Under the pieces are notes generated by a model that was not told the origin of the DNA, did not search any database, and saw nothing but the letters and a program-made list of their open reading frames with translations. DNA of 64,000 nucleotides from Trichoderma breve (lineage: Eukaryota > Ascomycota > Sordariomycetes > Hypocreales > Hypocreaceae): positions 4,092,001 through 4,156,000 of the forward strand of contig NC_079236.1 of the NCBI RefSeq assembly GCF_028502605.1. The letters run 5' to 3'. Each line of letters starts with the position of its first letter. Within the stretch, counting starts at the first letter, position 1. A program made the translations under genes and the position numbers. This document shows, piece after piece, positions 1-11,364 of this stretch.

Positions 1-133
1 AGAAGAGACTGCAAGTCCAGGCTATAAGAAGTGCGTGCACGGCAGTGAACTGACAAATCGAAGGCTCTCTTATGAACAACTCCAAGTGCAGTCAGTTATT
101 CGTTCAACAGCCAATTCATTGTACTTCTTCAAA

Positions 134-1601
134 ATGGAAACGACAAGCCAAATTTTACAGACAGCGGGTGATTTTCGACAACACTATGTCGGAAAACATA
201 TCACACAACTGCCGAAGCCGGCTTTGGTACTAGACAAGGCCAAAATGCATCGGCACTGCAAATCTCTACTAGATGCTGTAGAGTATTTAGGTGTAGACTT
301 TCGGGCCCATGTCAAGACACACAAGGTAGATACAGTTGCTCTTTCCCCAATATTCCAAACTCCCAGAGCTGATATTGGAACGATAGACTCTGGAAGGAGT
401 TCGCCTGCAAGCTGGGGAAGGGAACAAAGATGTTCGACTCGTAGCATCAACCGTTGCTGAAATTGAGTTTCTACAACCGTTGTTACACGAATTTATGGAA
501 AGTGGCCGCCAGGTCAATGTCCTTTACGGCATCCCTTTGCCACCCTCCCAGGTTGACCGCCTGGCAGCTATCGGTCGGCGGCTGGGTCAAGGCACCATTT
601 CTGTCATGATTGATCACGTATCCCAGCTCAGTCATGTGGTTCGCTTTGCAGAGCAAGCCTCTTTTCCAGCTGGAGTCTACTTGAAGGTCGACACAGGCTA
701 CCACCGAGCAGGCCTACCTCCTTCAGGTCTCAACAAGGACGACTTGGTTTCAAGGCTGATTAACCTTGACAATGAAGGCAAAATAAACTTCATTGGGCTT
801 TACTCGCACAGTAGTCTCAGCTACAATGACTCCACCGCCAAGCAAGCAATGGCCAATCTCGGAGGCGAACTCACCGGCTGTCTTGATGCGCTCGAAAAAA
901 ATGCGCACCTGTTCTCGAGTGACAAAGAAATAACCATCAGTGTCGGAGCCTCGCCGCAGGTAACTTCAATAGAGAACTTGGTTGTGGTTGAGGGAGTATT
1001 ATTAGAGGACGCCGAGAATTTGCGACAGACTTTGCACAAGGTCGTGACCGAAAGACACTGTGGATTTCGCACCAAACTTGAACTTCACGCTGGTGTATAC
1101 TCTCTGCTCGATGTTCAACAGTTTTCTACGCATTCCCGAGCTCACCTAGGAGACTACGAGGATGAGATAGCCATCTCTGTCATGGCAGAAGTCTGCAGCG
1201 TTTATAACGATGGCGAGCGGCAGCAACCTGAAGCTTTACTTGCAGTTGGAGTGTTGGGATTGGGACGTGAGCCTTGTGCGGCATATGAGGGATGGGGAAT
1301 TATCGATCGTGACGCTTATTCTCCTGATACGCCGAATCTTGATCGCCGACTGATCGTGAAGCGGGTGAGTCAGGAACACTGCATTGTGTCCTGGGGGCTT
1401 ACCAAGGGACATGACGATGAAAATTCTCAACAACCCATACCCTTAGAGGTAGGCCAGACGGTTCGCATTTATCCGAATCATGCTTGTATTACCGGAGCCT
1501 TGTATGGTTGGTATTATGTAGTCGATTCATCAGAGGACGGGCACCGAGTTGTAGATGTTTGGGAAAGGGCAAACGGGTGGAAAATGCCAATTGCTATGTA
1601 G
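134..1601 (+). CDS. D-serine dehydratase / D-threonine aldolase-like PLP enzyme
   Basis: Two exons, 134-325 and 387-1601, separated by a 61-nt intron; 468 aa. Splicing restores a frame that is broken in the genomic DNA and joins H-x-K-T-H-K directly to the TLEGVRL segment. The N-terminal half is an alanine-racemase-like PLP barrel in which K61 of the HVKTHK motif is the expected Schiff-base lysine. The C-terminal NHAC motif (H429, C431) matches the zinc site of eukaryotic D-serine dehydratases. The family eliminates water from D-serine, giving pyruvate and ammonia through 2-aminoacrylate, or cleaves beta-hydroxy D-amino acids. The ATG at 134 is preferred over upstream codons because family homology begins shortly after it. 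The gene converges on a RidA gene 137 bp downstream. The substrate (D-Ser or D-Thr) cannot be settled from sequence. Confidence 0.88.
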
Positions 1602-1738
1602 TATTTATACCTATCATTTGCACGGAAACAATGAAATATTTTTTTTATATAAACCGTCTACCGTCGTTATGCTACAAATATTACTTATGGATCCTACCGA
1701 CGTGAACCACCAATATCCACAGCGCAACCAAAAGTCAG

Positions 1739-2242
1739 TCAGCCATCCTTAACTACAGCAACGCACTTGATCTCAATATCCGAGCCATAGGGCAGTTCCT
1801 TCACGGCAACACAGCTTAAAAATAATCGTTTTAGAATGCGTAACATTAGAGGCCATTATAAACTCACGTGCGTGCAGGCTTGAGGTCTCCCCAGTATGTT
1901 TTGTAGGGGACAGACAACTCATCCGCGTCGAGGATATTGGTCAAAAATACCGTGACCTCCACTACGCCCTCCAGGCTAGAATTAGCCTGCTGAAGAATAG
2001 CCTCAAGATTCTTCATGATCTGGTGCTACGAAACACAATGAGATTTAGTTAAAAATCGGACAAGAAAGATGACGTACAAATCGATCAATAACCGTGCCTT
2101 GAACAATTTCCTTTGTAATGGGATCGGCACCCAATACGCCGGATGTGAATACGAAGCCATTGGCGACGATGGCTGGGGTGTAAACGCCTGGGCGAAGCGT
2201 GGGCGCCTCGTCAGTAAATACTCCGACTTTTTGGAAAGACAT
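1739..2242 (-). CDS. RidA/YjgF/UK114 family enamine/imine deaminase
   Basis: Three exons on the minus strand: 2242-2078, 2025-1868 and 1814-1739; introns of 52 and 53 nt; 132 aa, the usual RidA length. Recognisable segments are FTSGVLGADP near residue 33, the HQIMKNLEAIL helix, VVEVTVFLT, and the C-terminal KPARTCVAV. The Arg of that last motif is the catalytic arginine that binds the substrate carboxylate in RidA. The family hydrolyses 2-aminoacrylate and related enamines released by PLP enzymes. Its tail-to-tail neighbour is a D-serine dehydratase-like gene whose chemistry would release exactly that intermediate, so a shared role is likely but inferred. Confidence 0.88.
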
Positions 2243-3101
2243 TTGGGACTATTCTATATTGTATTGAATTCGAGATCTTTTTTAACAAGGCCACTGATTT
2301 TGTTCAGGACGAATCTGGTGAAGGGCCGCTTAAATAAGAGACGACTCAAGAACGACGCAATGATTTGCGATGTAAGGCGCTTGTTCCCGCGTTAACTCTC
2401 CAGCTGCAGGTTTGCACAGGACATCTCTGGGCACTTGTGCGTGAGTGGGGAAGAACTGAATACGTTAGCTCTTATAGCGCGATGGATAAATGCATGCTGG
2501 CGCTCCCGTTCACCACAAGGGGTAAAGTTCGAGTCGTCTTATTGCACATTCAGACCCAATATCTGTTTGACACTTTCGAATTGTCCACATGGGCTGCGCT
2601 TCCGTGCACCGGATGTGGCAAGGCTTGAGATATTACAAAAACAATCAGGGATATTAGTGTCCGACACCTATCCCAACATTGCGTTCCCGTGCACCACAAA
2701 CGCCAGGCTAGGTCCGAAATTCGAAGTGTTTAGAACAGGTGAGAGTGATAACAGTAGGCTTGTGCAAACACGAGGGGAAGGCGTCTATGTCGAGGCGGTC
2801 TCAGGATATGAAGTAATAGAAATATCAACTTCTGTAGCAAATCTTTATTTCGAAGCAATCATCGCAAAGAAAGTAAAGCCTGTCATGTGTGAAGTAATGG
2901 GATGTCCAAGGTATGGAATGTGGAGTAAGACAGGCGCTGGAGAAGACGACCGCAGTAGCAAATGATCTAAACAAGGAAGGGAACAACTTTGCTACCAAAA
3001 GCGCCTGTGATGTACGTCAATTGAGAAGAATACTTCATATAGCATCTACTGGTGAAGCTAGGCTGGTGGTTGTGCTATTCATCACCAATACCACATAGAA
3101 T
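2243..3101. other. intergenic region without a recognisable gene
   Basis: Shared 5' region of the minus-strand RidA gene and 3' region of the minus-strand regulator. Open frames up to 176 codons exist on the plus strand (2435-2965), but their translations show no domain, no plausible splice extension and uneven composition. I do not call them genes. Confidence 0.5.
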
Positions 3102-5153
3102 CTACATCTCTATCCCCCCAATAGTGTCCACCAAGCCCCTTGTCGAGACATAGTATGAGATCAACTCTCCCGTACTTCTACACCTTCCGTAGACCAACAT
3201 CGACCATATTCGCTGGCTCGAATATGACCCAAACTTCCCCCTACCGCCCCCATCATCCACCGTTTGAAACAGTGAAACTACATCGACGCCATTTCTGCGT
3301 TCGCGATTGATGAGTCGTACCGCATCTAGAATTTGAAAGACAGGGAAGTTTCCCTCTTCGAACCTGCCCGGCTCTAGACGATTTTCTAACCACTCTTCGA
3401 TCCAAAGCCCAGTTTCAAGACGTCGAGAGCAGAGAGCACACGAAAGTAACAGTCCAGCGAACCCGATGGTATAAGCATTGAGGGAAATGCACTCTTCCCA
3501 GCTGATCCCAGCAGCGATGCGCAGCAAGATGAAGATCCAAGCTTCTGTTTCCTCATAAATATCGTCAATATTATGGATTGATGCACTTGTAAAGCTTTCC
3601 AGTGGCCCGTAGCCGTGCATAACACGGGCCGCCACATAATAAGCCATGTTCATGGCTAACTTATGGGACGGGAAATATATAGCCTCATTTTCAGGACTTC
3701 GTAGGTCAAGGTATTTCGGACAATTCGGATTTCCTGTGACTTCGATCCAGTCTGGGAAGGATGCGCGCCACATCTCTAGCTTTTCGGAGTACATCTCCAT
3801 CGGGGCCACAAACTCACTGAAGAGCATGGTATGCTCTAACGAGGAAGCAGTATGATCTGTAAAGGTTGTGCTTTTTCTGGTTGTCCGACCGTTATCTGGC
3901 TGCCTTGCCCTTGCCCAGCACGCAATGCGAGCGGCAGTGTTGAGACGATGCGATTCGCAAAGAATCCAAAGTATAGTAGCAGTACGACCGCTATCGGTGT
4001 CCAGAATGAGCTGCAGTCTTGGATCGAGCAACGGATCGGTGTAGGCCTGAAAGAACTCAGGAACGCCGAAATATGCCCTGCGCCACCAATTCTGCATCTT
4101 GACTTCCACCCAAGCTGCAAGGAAGCCAGCACCGTGAGGAAAGACAAGATTAGCGGATTTCTTCAACAGGTTTTCTACACCTTGGGAATGTGTGTAAAAC
4201 TCTTTGAAGTTACCCATTGAGGATTCCACATAGCAGAAGAGAACCAACACGACGAGTGCCAACATGGGATACAAGTCAAACTCTTCAGAGCTCCAGCGCA
4301 GCATTTTACGCAGTGCTGAGCCGTACAACTCACTGCTTAGACATTCATGACCAGAATCTGGTCGGAAGGAGAACCATGGTGAATTGGAAGAGTTGAATAA
4401 TCGCCTCTGCGGCAGTTTCCGACTCAAGCGATTGGCTGCAAGGGTGGCCATGGCGTCCGTGATGAGTGACGAATGACCACGGATAGCCATAAATTCGAAT
4501 GACAAGTTTAGAGCCGGCACACAATGAACTTCCCAAGCATTCATGTAGAATCTGAAGACGTCATTTGTTCTTTGCTGTAGCAGACAGGATGGGGTTAAGC
4601 CGATAGCCATCCCATCGGCGCTCCCCAAGTGCGACAATTCTTCCAAAGGGCGGGAGCCAGAGAGAGTTTCTCGGTTTCCATTGTCAGTATCTAGGGCATA
4701 TGATAGGCTCAAGTCCGTCTCTAGGGTCGTGTCTTCATTTAATAAAATGTCATGGCCGAAAGTTGCGTCAACACCGCCCTCGACTCTAGGGGACGAGAAT
4801 CGCGCATGCTTTGGCGGAGCCCATGTTACAGCAACACGTTTGTCTGATGGCTGACCAGGCTGACGCGGCGAAGTGCCTTGTCGCACCCCAGCTTTGCGGG
4901 ACCTTGACGGACCTACGACGCTGCGAAACTCGAAAGTTGGGAAGATCTGCTCACAGGATACCCCGAGCTTCATACATAGGCTGCAAGGTTTCCGCTCATC
5001 GCACTACTGAACCGTCAGCTGTGTCACTGAAACCCCGAGTTTGCAATCAATTGCTCCACACACCTTTTTCCGTCTCTGCCTGCACACTTTACAACCGGTG
5101 CGAGAGCGATATATGTTGGTCTTTTTGGGACGAGGAGGAGCTGGTTCGTACAT
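3102..5153 (-). CDS. Zn2Cys6 fungal transcription factor
   Basis: Two exons, 5153-5064 and 5003-3102, with a 60-nt intron (5063-5004) inside the zinc cluster; 663 aa. Splicing restores a canonical C-x2-C-x6-C-x5-C-x2-C-x6-C cluster (TGCKVC through GVSCE). The long C-terminal part is helical with W/F/L-rich stretches such as WSSEEFDLYPMLALVVLVLF, typical of the fungal-specific regulatory domain. Start chosen at the methionine of MYEPAPPRPKK, 16 residues before the first zinc ligand region; an upstream in-frame codon at 5315 would add 54 residues. The target is unknown, and it has no obvious partner gene on either side. The last 50 residues are poorly supported and could include one more intron. 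Confidence 0.8.
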
Positions 5154-6180
5154 ATTGAGATATGCCGAATACTGAAAATCGTAGTAAGTGAGAGATGCTC
5201 GCAGGTGGAGTTCTGCTAAAAGAGTAGCGATATTCCTTGGCGCGAGATCGCCCCTCGGTATTACGGTAATTTCTCTACAAGAAAGCTGGACCAGTTGCCA
5301 GCGTTTGTGAGTCAAGCGGCTGCGAAATAGCGTGCGCTAAGTTAAACCATCTTGTACTTGACTCTTTTCCCCAAAATGTGCTCGGTAAATCGTTCACCCT
5401 TGTGGTGGATAAAGGGTTCTCTGCAATAGACGTAGCAGTTCTTTTGTATGGGTGACTGGACTGAAGCTCCTTACCAACGAGGTGATTCTAAATACCAATT
5501 TGTAAGACTAAAGAACACGCAAGAAAAAAAAGAAAGAAAGTAAATGATATGCAGCACTAGATATCTGGTAGTGGCCATCGATCAAATACTAACCTTGCGC
5601 TCGGGAGTTTCTTATAAGAGATTAATCTGGGTATTCTTCAGGTCTACTATTCGTTTAGTCATTTATGGAAGAAGATGTTCAAAGTAGCCATAATCATTGC
5701 TTGGTGACTTGAGAATCGCTGTGCGCGCATATGATTAAAGCATATAACACACCAACTGCTTATGCTCAAGCCTCTTCCTTGACTTTTACTTTTTTTTCTT
5801 GCGGGGTTTTTGAGAGGGATCGAAAGTTGGAGTAGGCGGAATAAAAATTATGCCCATTAGCACAGAGACTGTACGGAAAAGTTATAAAGATACAGTGTAG
5901 ACATAGGTTCAGTCGGTTATCTCATTTACCATACCCAGTTTTCCAAAATATCACCCTTTACTGCCAGAATCAGATATTGCATTAGATAGTAGTCTCAATT
6001 AACGCGATGTGAGGATAGGTGGTAGCATGTAACGCGAGACATTGAGCTTTTGTGGCATTGCCTATGTTGGACAGTGTTTCTATCTACCAAAATGGACAAG
6101 AATAAGGTCGAGTGCTTCTAGTTACAATACGCCGAATCTAATATTTACGATTCAATCTTCAGCTGTTGATCGAAGCAGAT
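5154..6180. other. intergenic, no gene seen
   Basis: About 1 kb of AT-rich DNA with an A/G-rich stretch near 5524-5540 and no coding pattern on either strand. It holds the 5' region of the minus-strand regulator and the 3' flank of the SnoaL-like gene. Confidence 0.5.
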
Positions 6181-6818
6181 TTAAACCTTTACTTCTGTAA
6201 GCCCTTGTGCGTGCAATGCAGTTATGTAGTCTTGCGCCGAGTCGACCTGCTTGATCCTGCCCGTGCAGTCATCCAGATACAGCCAGTCTGTACCATTGTA
6301 CGTAATATGACTTCCTTCGGGTTTGTTGCTAGATTCAACGATATCAAAGTTCATTAGCCCAAATCTGTGAAGATGCTCAAGTTGGGTGACTCTTCCGGCC
6401 TGTCACTTGGGTGCACCTACATCGGAATGATCATCTTGTCATGTGGCCCCACGGTTGCGTTCAACGCCCATCGAATAACAACATTATACTTGTCAAAAGC
6501 AACGTTGTGAACAACAAATTGGTAGTGATTCCAGCCAGTGTGCGCCATTTTCATGAATTTGATGAACTCGCCGGATGTTCCAATTGGTAGTTCTATGGAG
6601 CCGTTGGAACCTGGCAACCGGTCTTGGTATAAATTAACATTGGGTGTAAACGTTATATTTTCGAGGCCAAAATCTCCATTCCAGGTGTCGATGTAGTTTT
6701 TGGCAGCAATCTCTTGCGATTTGTGACAGAGAACAAAGTCGCACTCTTGGCATAGAGTTGCGGACATGGCGAGAGATGTCATCGCACCAACTACCCATAG
6801 AAAGTTGAGGACGGTCAT
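6181..6818 (-). CDS. secreted SnoaL-like (NTF2-fold) protein
   Basis: Two exons, 6818-6421 and 6364-6181, intron 56 nt (6420-6365); 193 aa. The N-terminus (MTVLNFLWVVGAMTSLAMSA) is a clear signal peptide, followed by CQECDFVLC with three closely spaced cysteines. The body fits a SnoaL-like/NTF2 fold: an early Y-I-D-T-W-N-G-D-F segment, a middle VVHNVAFDKYNVVIRW strand pair, and a late strand pair ending in DWLYLDDCTGRI, then a C-terminal helix. Several N-x-S/T sites suit a secreted glycoprotein. In the unspliced DNA the frame stops 2 nt after the donor, so the second exon would be missed without splicing. SnoaL-like proteins include isomerases, dehydratases and binding proteins; no catalytic assignment can be made. 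Confidence 0.7.
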
Positions 6819-8526
6819 TTTATTAATCTGAACGTTATGATACCCTGTATTGTTGATCGTCGTAAACGCTTATAAGAGGTAGTTCCAAATATCGTTAATG
6901 CTCGAAACCAGACGAGATATAGGTGAGAGGGTATCATTCACAATTTTGCAAAGACGCACATATATATATCTGCGGTATTGAGAACGTACTGGACTAACGA
7001 ATTCAATCACAACTGCCCAGGTCTCCTGCGCCAACGATCCTTAGGCTGGGAAGAGATCCTAAATGCCAACTGCGCCACGCCCGGAAAGCCGAAATAGGTG
7101 ATTGTTACATTCATTACCACAAATCTTGTTCGTTCTGATTCGAGATAGACTAATTGCGTTTCGGGATCGTTGCTGAACGTCTCGCGCCGTGCTGGCCCTA
7201 AATAGGGCGGTATCGAGAGCGAGCCGCATTTGGAAGAACGAGGCGGTTGAGGGATGAGACCGGGCCAACAATCCATTACTAGCCATGCATCTGTCAGCGC
7301 TACGAACCACTCGCTCTAAGCCTCTGAGACGTGTCTGCCTGTCTAACAGGCCCTCTGATCAACCAACCATTGCAAGGCATCCACTCGCGATGTTATTCAT
7401 ACTCAATGTGTAGCTGCAATTGAGCTGGAATTGATGGCGAACCTCGTTATGTCAATACTCTGGCGTAGCATCCCGCCTCATAGCCCACAGATTACCAAAA
7501 GTTGCAGCTTCTGGTAACTTGAATAATGTTACCGTTCATTACAGTACGGTACATGTAGCTTCCAGTGCTCGGTCAAGCGCCGTGAGGCGGCCCTGTGGCC
7601 CATAGGGCGATTAGTTATCGCCATCTAATGTACCACTCAACCAACATTTTGAACCCAAATGCCGATTTGTAAGGGTTCCACTGCTATAACTACGGAAAAT
7701 AACTGTGATTGTCTAGCAGTCCATCGTTTGTTTTTACTCTGCGCGAATTAATTAGGTCCGTGGTGTCTCGGACCATCGGACGAGTAAGACCTTGCACGCT
7801 AAATCCCATATTCCATCCATCCTTTAGGGCAGTATTTGGTCTAGAATAGTTGCGTCCACTTCCAGCATGGTGAAACTATCTAGTCAATTGATACTCTACG
7901 AGTGTTAATCACAATTCTTTCCACAGTCTCGATGACCAATGCACCATAGAAGAGAACAGAGCAGAAGAAGAGATATTGATCCTAGGGCGTAGTTGTCTGA
8001 TTCCTGCTAACATGCCTTACATGTGCAAGCAACACTTTTGGTATATCATTAAGCTGAACCCTAGCATGGATGTTTAGGTGAATCTAAGCGCGGATGCATA
8101 AACAGGCAGAGAGAGCAGTACTGTGAATAGTAGGTTTAATTCCAACATGAAGTTAAAAATGATATAACTAATCAAGGTATCGTAAATGAAGCTGTTTTCT
8201 CTCTCTTAGATCTGGATCACAAAGGTTCAATTTGCTACCTGTAATAATTGGCATGGGCGATACTACCGTTACTAGCAAAGGTAGTGCTGAAGTCCAAATC
8301 TACTTAGGTAGCTTTTTGGATGATGACGAGTATTAGCATTACCCAATTTCTAGCGTATAGTGGACTTCAGTCCGTTAACCATAAAACATCTGACAATCAT
8401 GATAATGTCATATTTTTTAATCGGAACGAGCTGGAGTATGTTTCTTTAGGCTGATCACATAGTGTTGAAAAGGCACCCCTACGTACGTAGTCAATATTCC
8501 TTGGATTGTCCTAAGACAGACCGAAT
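6819..8526. other. long intergenic region
   Basis: 1.7 kb with no gene I can support. A minus-strand open frame at 7007-7276 (89 codons) has no recognisable motif and no splice extension I could find. The rest is AT-rich with frequent stops on both strands. Confidence 0.45.
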
Positions 8527-8796
8527 CTAGTCGTCAAGTATGGCATTATGAGCTATGACTTTCTCATACTCCTGAAATAATCGAATGCCTTTTGGAAACC
8601 CATTCCACTGCAAGCCCTGCTCATCCATCAACTGATCCCGTTTCTCCATAGAACGTTTCCAAGACGGAAGCACAGCCATCTGGTCGTGCCAAGCGCGGAC
8701 ATGGGGTATACCATCCCATATTTCATCCCACGGTTGCATCAATACCTCGCTGAGGCGGCAGTTCCATGGTACAAAAGCCATATCTGCAAATGTCAT
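8527..8796 (-). pseudogene. glutathione S-transferase C-terminal fragment
   Basis: The minus-strand frame encodes about 90 residues matching the C-terminal helical domain of a fungal GST. It has the N-capping/hydrophobic-staple type segment TFADMAFVPWN, then an IPHVRAWHDQM helix and a FPKGI tail ending in a stop. Family members are about 220 aa with a thioredoxin-like N-terminal domain. Nothing resembling that domain, nor an acceptor leading to one, is seen upstream (8797-9173). The frame can be extended only a few residues (SSIDK) before unrelated sequence begins, so this looks like a truncated gene remnant. An uncharacterised short open frame lies immediately upstream on the other strand. 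Confidence 0.6.
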
Positions 8797-9173
8797 CTTA
8801 TCAATGGAAGATTTCCGGTGGCTGGTAGAAGCATTGGCCAGAAAGGGTGAAATGCTTCCACAATTAAATCAGAAAGAAGCTGATGATATAATTAATACTA
8901 GAAAATGCATGGATCCGCTAGATCAATTGGTTTTGGTTGCTGTTATGGGTATTAACAATCAAAAAGCTGCTTTGATGCTGCTTGGTATATGATACAGGAA
9001 CTATCTAATAGCCGTTGTGTATATATTATTTCTTGGAACGCAAATCAATGGACTACCCATCGTTTTTCCATTAGATCCATCTACAAAAAATTTGGTCCGT
9101 GTCTCTGATGAGAAATAGGCCGAACTAATTTAGAATTACATGCAAGTCGTCCAAACCGAATATTTCTAAAACG
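8797..9173. other. flank of the GST remnant with an orphan short ORF
   Basis: Contains a plus-strand frame 8804-8992 (62 codons) with plausible helical composition (MEDFRWLVEAL..., ending AALMLLGI) but no family I recognise. It abuts the point where GST similarity ends, so it may be inserted or rearranged DNA. Confidence 0.3.
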
Positions 9174-10160
9174 TCAACTATTGAGTGGCAATTCAATATC
9201 CACAACCCACGGTAATTGATTTGAGCCATTATTGCCAGACACAGCAGCATTGACAAACAAGGTCATTCCGAGCGTGTTATAGTCAGTCCATTCTTGTTCA
9301 CAGTATCCGCGCTCTTTACAGCCGTTCATCCTATCTTCTCTTGCCTTCATCTCTTCCGCTGATTCGAATTTGGATCCATTTAGGCTGATCATATTCTCGA
9401 TGACATAGGACTTATCGTTGTCTATATCGGTGAAGTGGGACGGCATGTCGGATATTTGAGGTCTCCAAGCTACCATCTTTGCGCCCCATCCATCATGAGC
9501 ATGTCCGAAGCAGTGAATTCGTGGTTGAGCTTTTGCGACAGCCGCAAAAAGTTGCGGACATCCAATTCTTTTCCTTTCTGCAGATAAGTCCATGATTCCT
9601 TGAGGCGGACCATGGGTAACAACAATGTCGATCCCGTTTTCGATTTCAAAATTGTGGATGCCGCTGTATTGAAAGCCCCAGCCGGAGGATGATGCTGTTG
9701 ATGGCGTATATGGGCTTGCATAGATACTCAAAAGAGCACCATTTTGAAGGGAAAACCGATGCGAACCTTCGTCAACGAAGATGATACCTTTTTTTCTAGA
9801 CTCCTGCAGCATCTGTCGGGCTGTGCCGTAGTCGCCATATTCCTTTCTTATGGTCACGTTATCCAGAGGTTCCAGTGAAAGTCTGTTTGCTTCCAAGATC
9901 TTTTGTTTAAAAACAGGTATGTCTAGCGAGAAATCGTGATTCCCAGCAATAACAATCTTTAGAGGGGCATTTAATTTCTCAATAAGCTCGATGGCGGATT
10001 GAAATTCGTCCAATCTTGAATGTTGCGTCAGATCGCCGCAGTGAATAGCTACGTCGACAGGCGTGTGTATGTCGACTGGCAGCTGCATTCCATGCGTGTC
10101 TGAAATGATGAGACACCTTGTCCGGATGCGGCAAGCGGGTATGCGCTCCTTAGTAGCCAT
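9174..10160 (-). CDS. calcineurin-like metallophosphoesterase
   Basis: Single exon, 328 aa from the ATG at 10160; the longer frame to 10220 begins with TTG and is not used. The metal-ligand motifs appear in order: SDTHG, HCGDLT, AGNHD, VTHGPP and FGHAHDGWG, which is the complete set for a di-metal phosphoesterase of the MPPED/YfcE-like type. The protein should be a soluble phosphodiesterase or phosphatase; the substrate cannot be read from sequence. The C-terminal 80 residues (after GHAH) contain a second short charged stretch and a final beta strand, WVVDIELPL. It has no evident operon-like partner. Confidence 0.88.
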   Translation of the reverse strand: MATKERIPACRIRTRCLIISDTHGMQLPVDIHTPVDVAIHCGDLTQHSRLDEFQSAIELIEKLNAPLKIVIAGNHDFSLDIPVFKQKILEANRLSLEPLDNVTIRKEYGDYGTARQMLQESRKKGIIFVDEGSHRFSLQNGALLSIYASPYTPSTASSSGWGFQYSGIHNFEIENGIDIVVTHGPPQGIMDLSAERKRIGCPQLFAAVAKAQPRIHCFGHAHDGWGAKMVAWRPQISDMPSHFTDIDNDKSYVIENMISLNGSKFESAEEMKAREDRMNGCKERGYCEQEWTDYNTLGMTLFVNAAVSGNNGSNQLPWVVDIELPLNS

Positions 10161-10937
10161 GGTTCTGGTTGAGCAGGATATCGAATAAACGGCAATTGAA
10201 TCAATGACCCTACTTTCCAAGTCTTAGTGTTCTTTCTCCAATGCCGGATGCTACTGAGAAAAGCTGGGCTGACCAACTTATATACTGCCTCCAGTGAATT
10301 GATTCTTGACAACTGGCTTACTTTTGGCAAAAAGTCAGTCTCAGCAGCCTTACGTAACCTTTCCACACCGTTGTTACAACAATCGGAATACTGTGTATGA
10401 AATTTTATTCACCTGGCGAGCTTTCGCACGTGAAATAGAGATAAGCGAGATTTCAGTACCTCTGTACGAAAGGTAGCAGCCATGTTCAACGTTCCATATG
10501 GCTTGGTAGGGGCCTACCTAGTACTGACCGAATTTGGTCCTCTGAGTGCACATTGTACCTAGGTAGATTGTATGTGAACATATCCAAAGTATAAAGCATG
10601 AGCCTTTGAGTGTAGCAATATAATTCACCTCTCTGGGTTATTCACGCAGCTGATTACTAGAGTAATCCTTGGCCGGCCACATAATGAATCAAGAAGTAGG
10701 AACGACAGCTATGTACAATGTCGGGTATAGCTGTATACATCACATTCAGTCGCAACATATCCATAGCCAATATATGCCTTGAAGCTGTTAAACCTTACCA
10801 GTAATGCTACCGTCAATTATCTCATACGGAAGGAAGAGGGCTGATTAAACAACATATTCGTTAGAAATGGATTATGTTATTAAATAAGATGTGATCAGAA
10901 GCCGCAAGCTAAATACGCAATAGCAAGACTCCCGCAG
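10161..10937. other. intergenic region
   Basis: Promoter side of the phosphoesterase gene. It contains CCTACCTAGT (10514-10523) and TACCTAGGTA (10556-10565), short CCTAGG-type palindromic words, but no gene. Confidence 0.4.
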
Positions 10938-11364
10938 CTAGTCGCGTTCAGCCGGTTGAGTATCACTATTTTTGTTCCTAGTTATGGAAGCAGATGACGG
11001 GTCTCTTCCCTTAGTCTGTGCTGCTTTCCTTCGGACGTTAATGTCCCAGCTAAGTAGAGCCATCTTCCATTTCCCCCAGCCGACTTCAAAGTTAAATTGG
11101 CTTGAAAAGCCACCTCTTTGTGTCTCGGGCTCGGCATCAGAGTCTTTAACGATGTCCCACTCCTGTCCGTCGGTCTTGTTATCCTGGCTACTCGAGGTTT
11201 CGGGACTCGTGAGGACTTTTTCGTCTTCGAGCGATTCAGGATTATTTCCTTTCTTTTTAAGCTGTTTGATCTGCTTAATATCTATCAGGTTATTAGTAAA
11301 CCCTATAATCAACAGGGAAGCGGGCCGTACCTGAGGGACGCCATGTGCCGCCCTGTTGTGCCAT
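10938..11364 (-). CDS. small hypothetical protein, hydrophilic
   Basis: Two exons, 11364-11331 and 11281-10938, intron 48 nt with a TACTAATAAC-like branch region; 125 aa. The first exon reads MAQQGGTWRPS and joins in phase to a lysine-rich helix (DIKQIKQLKKKG). An acidic, Ser-rich middle with repeated D/E follows, then a central EWDIVKDSD and an aromatic patch (FNFEVGWGKWKMALLSWDI), and finally a basic tail. No signal peptide, membrane segment or known domain is visible. The intron signals and consistent codon phase support a real gene, but I cannot assign a function. Confidence 0.5.

Noticed and set aside
2435..2965. 176-codon open frame on the plus strand
   Set aside because: No domain, odd composition, and it lies in a promoter-like region; probably random.
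7007..7276. 89-codon minus-strand frame as a gene
   Set aside because: No motif, no signal peptide, no splice extension.
10514..10565. CCTAGG-rich palindromes as a mobile element end
   Set aside because: No terminal inverted repeat pair, no target duplication and no transposase-like frame nearby.
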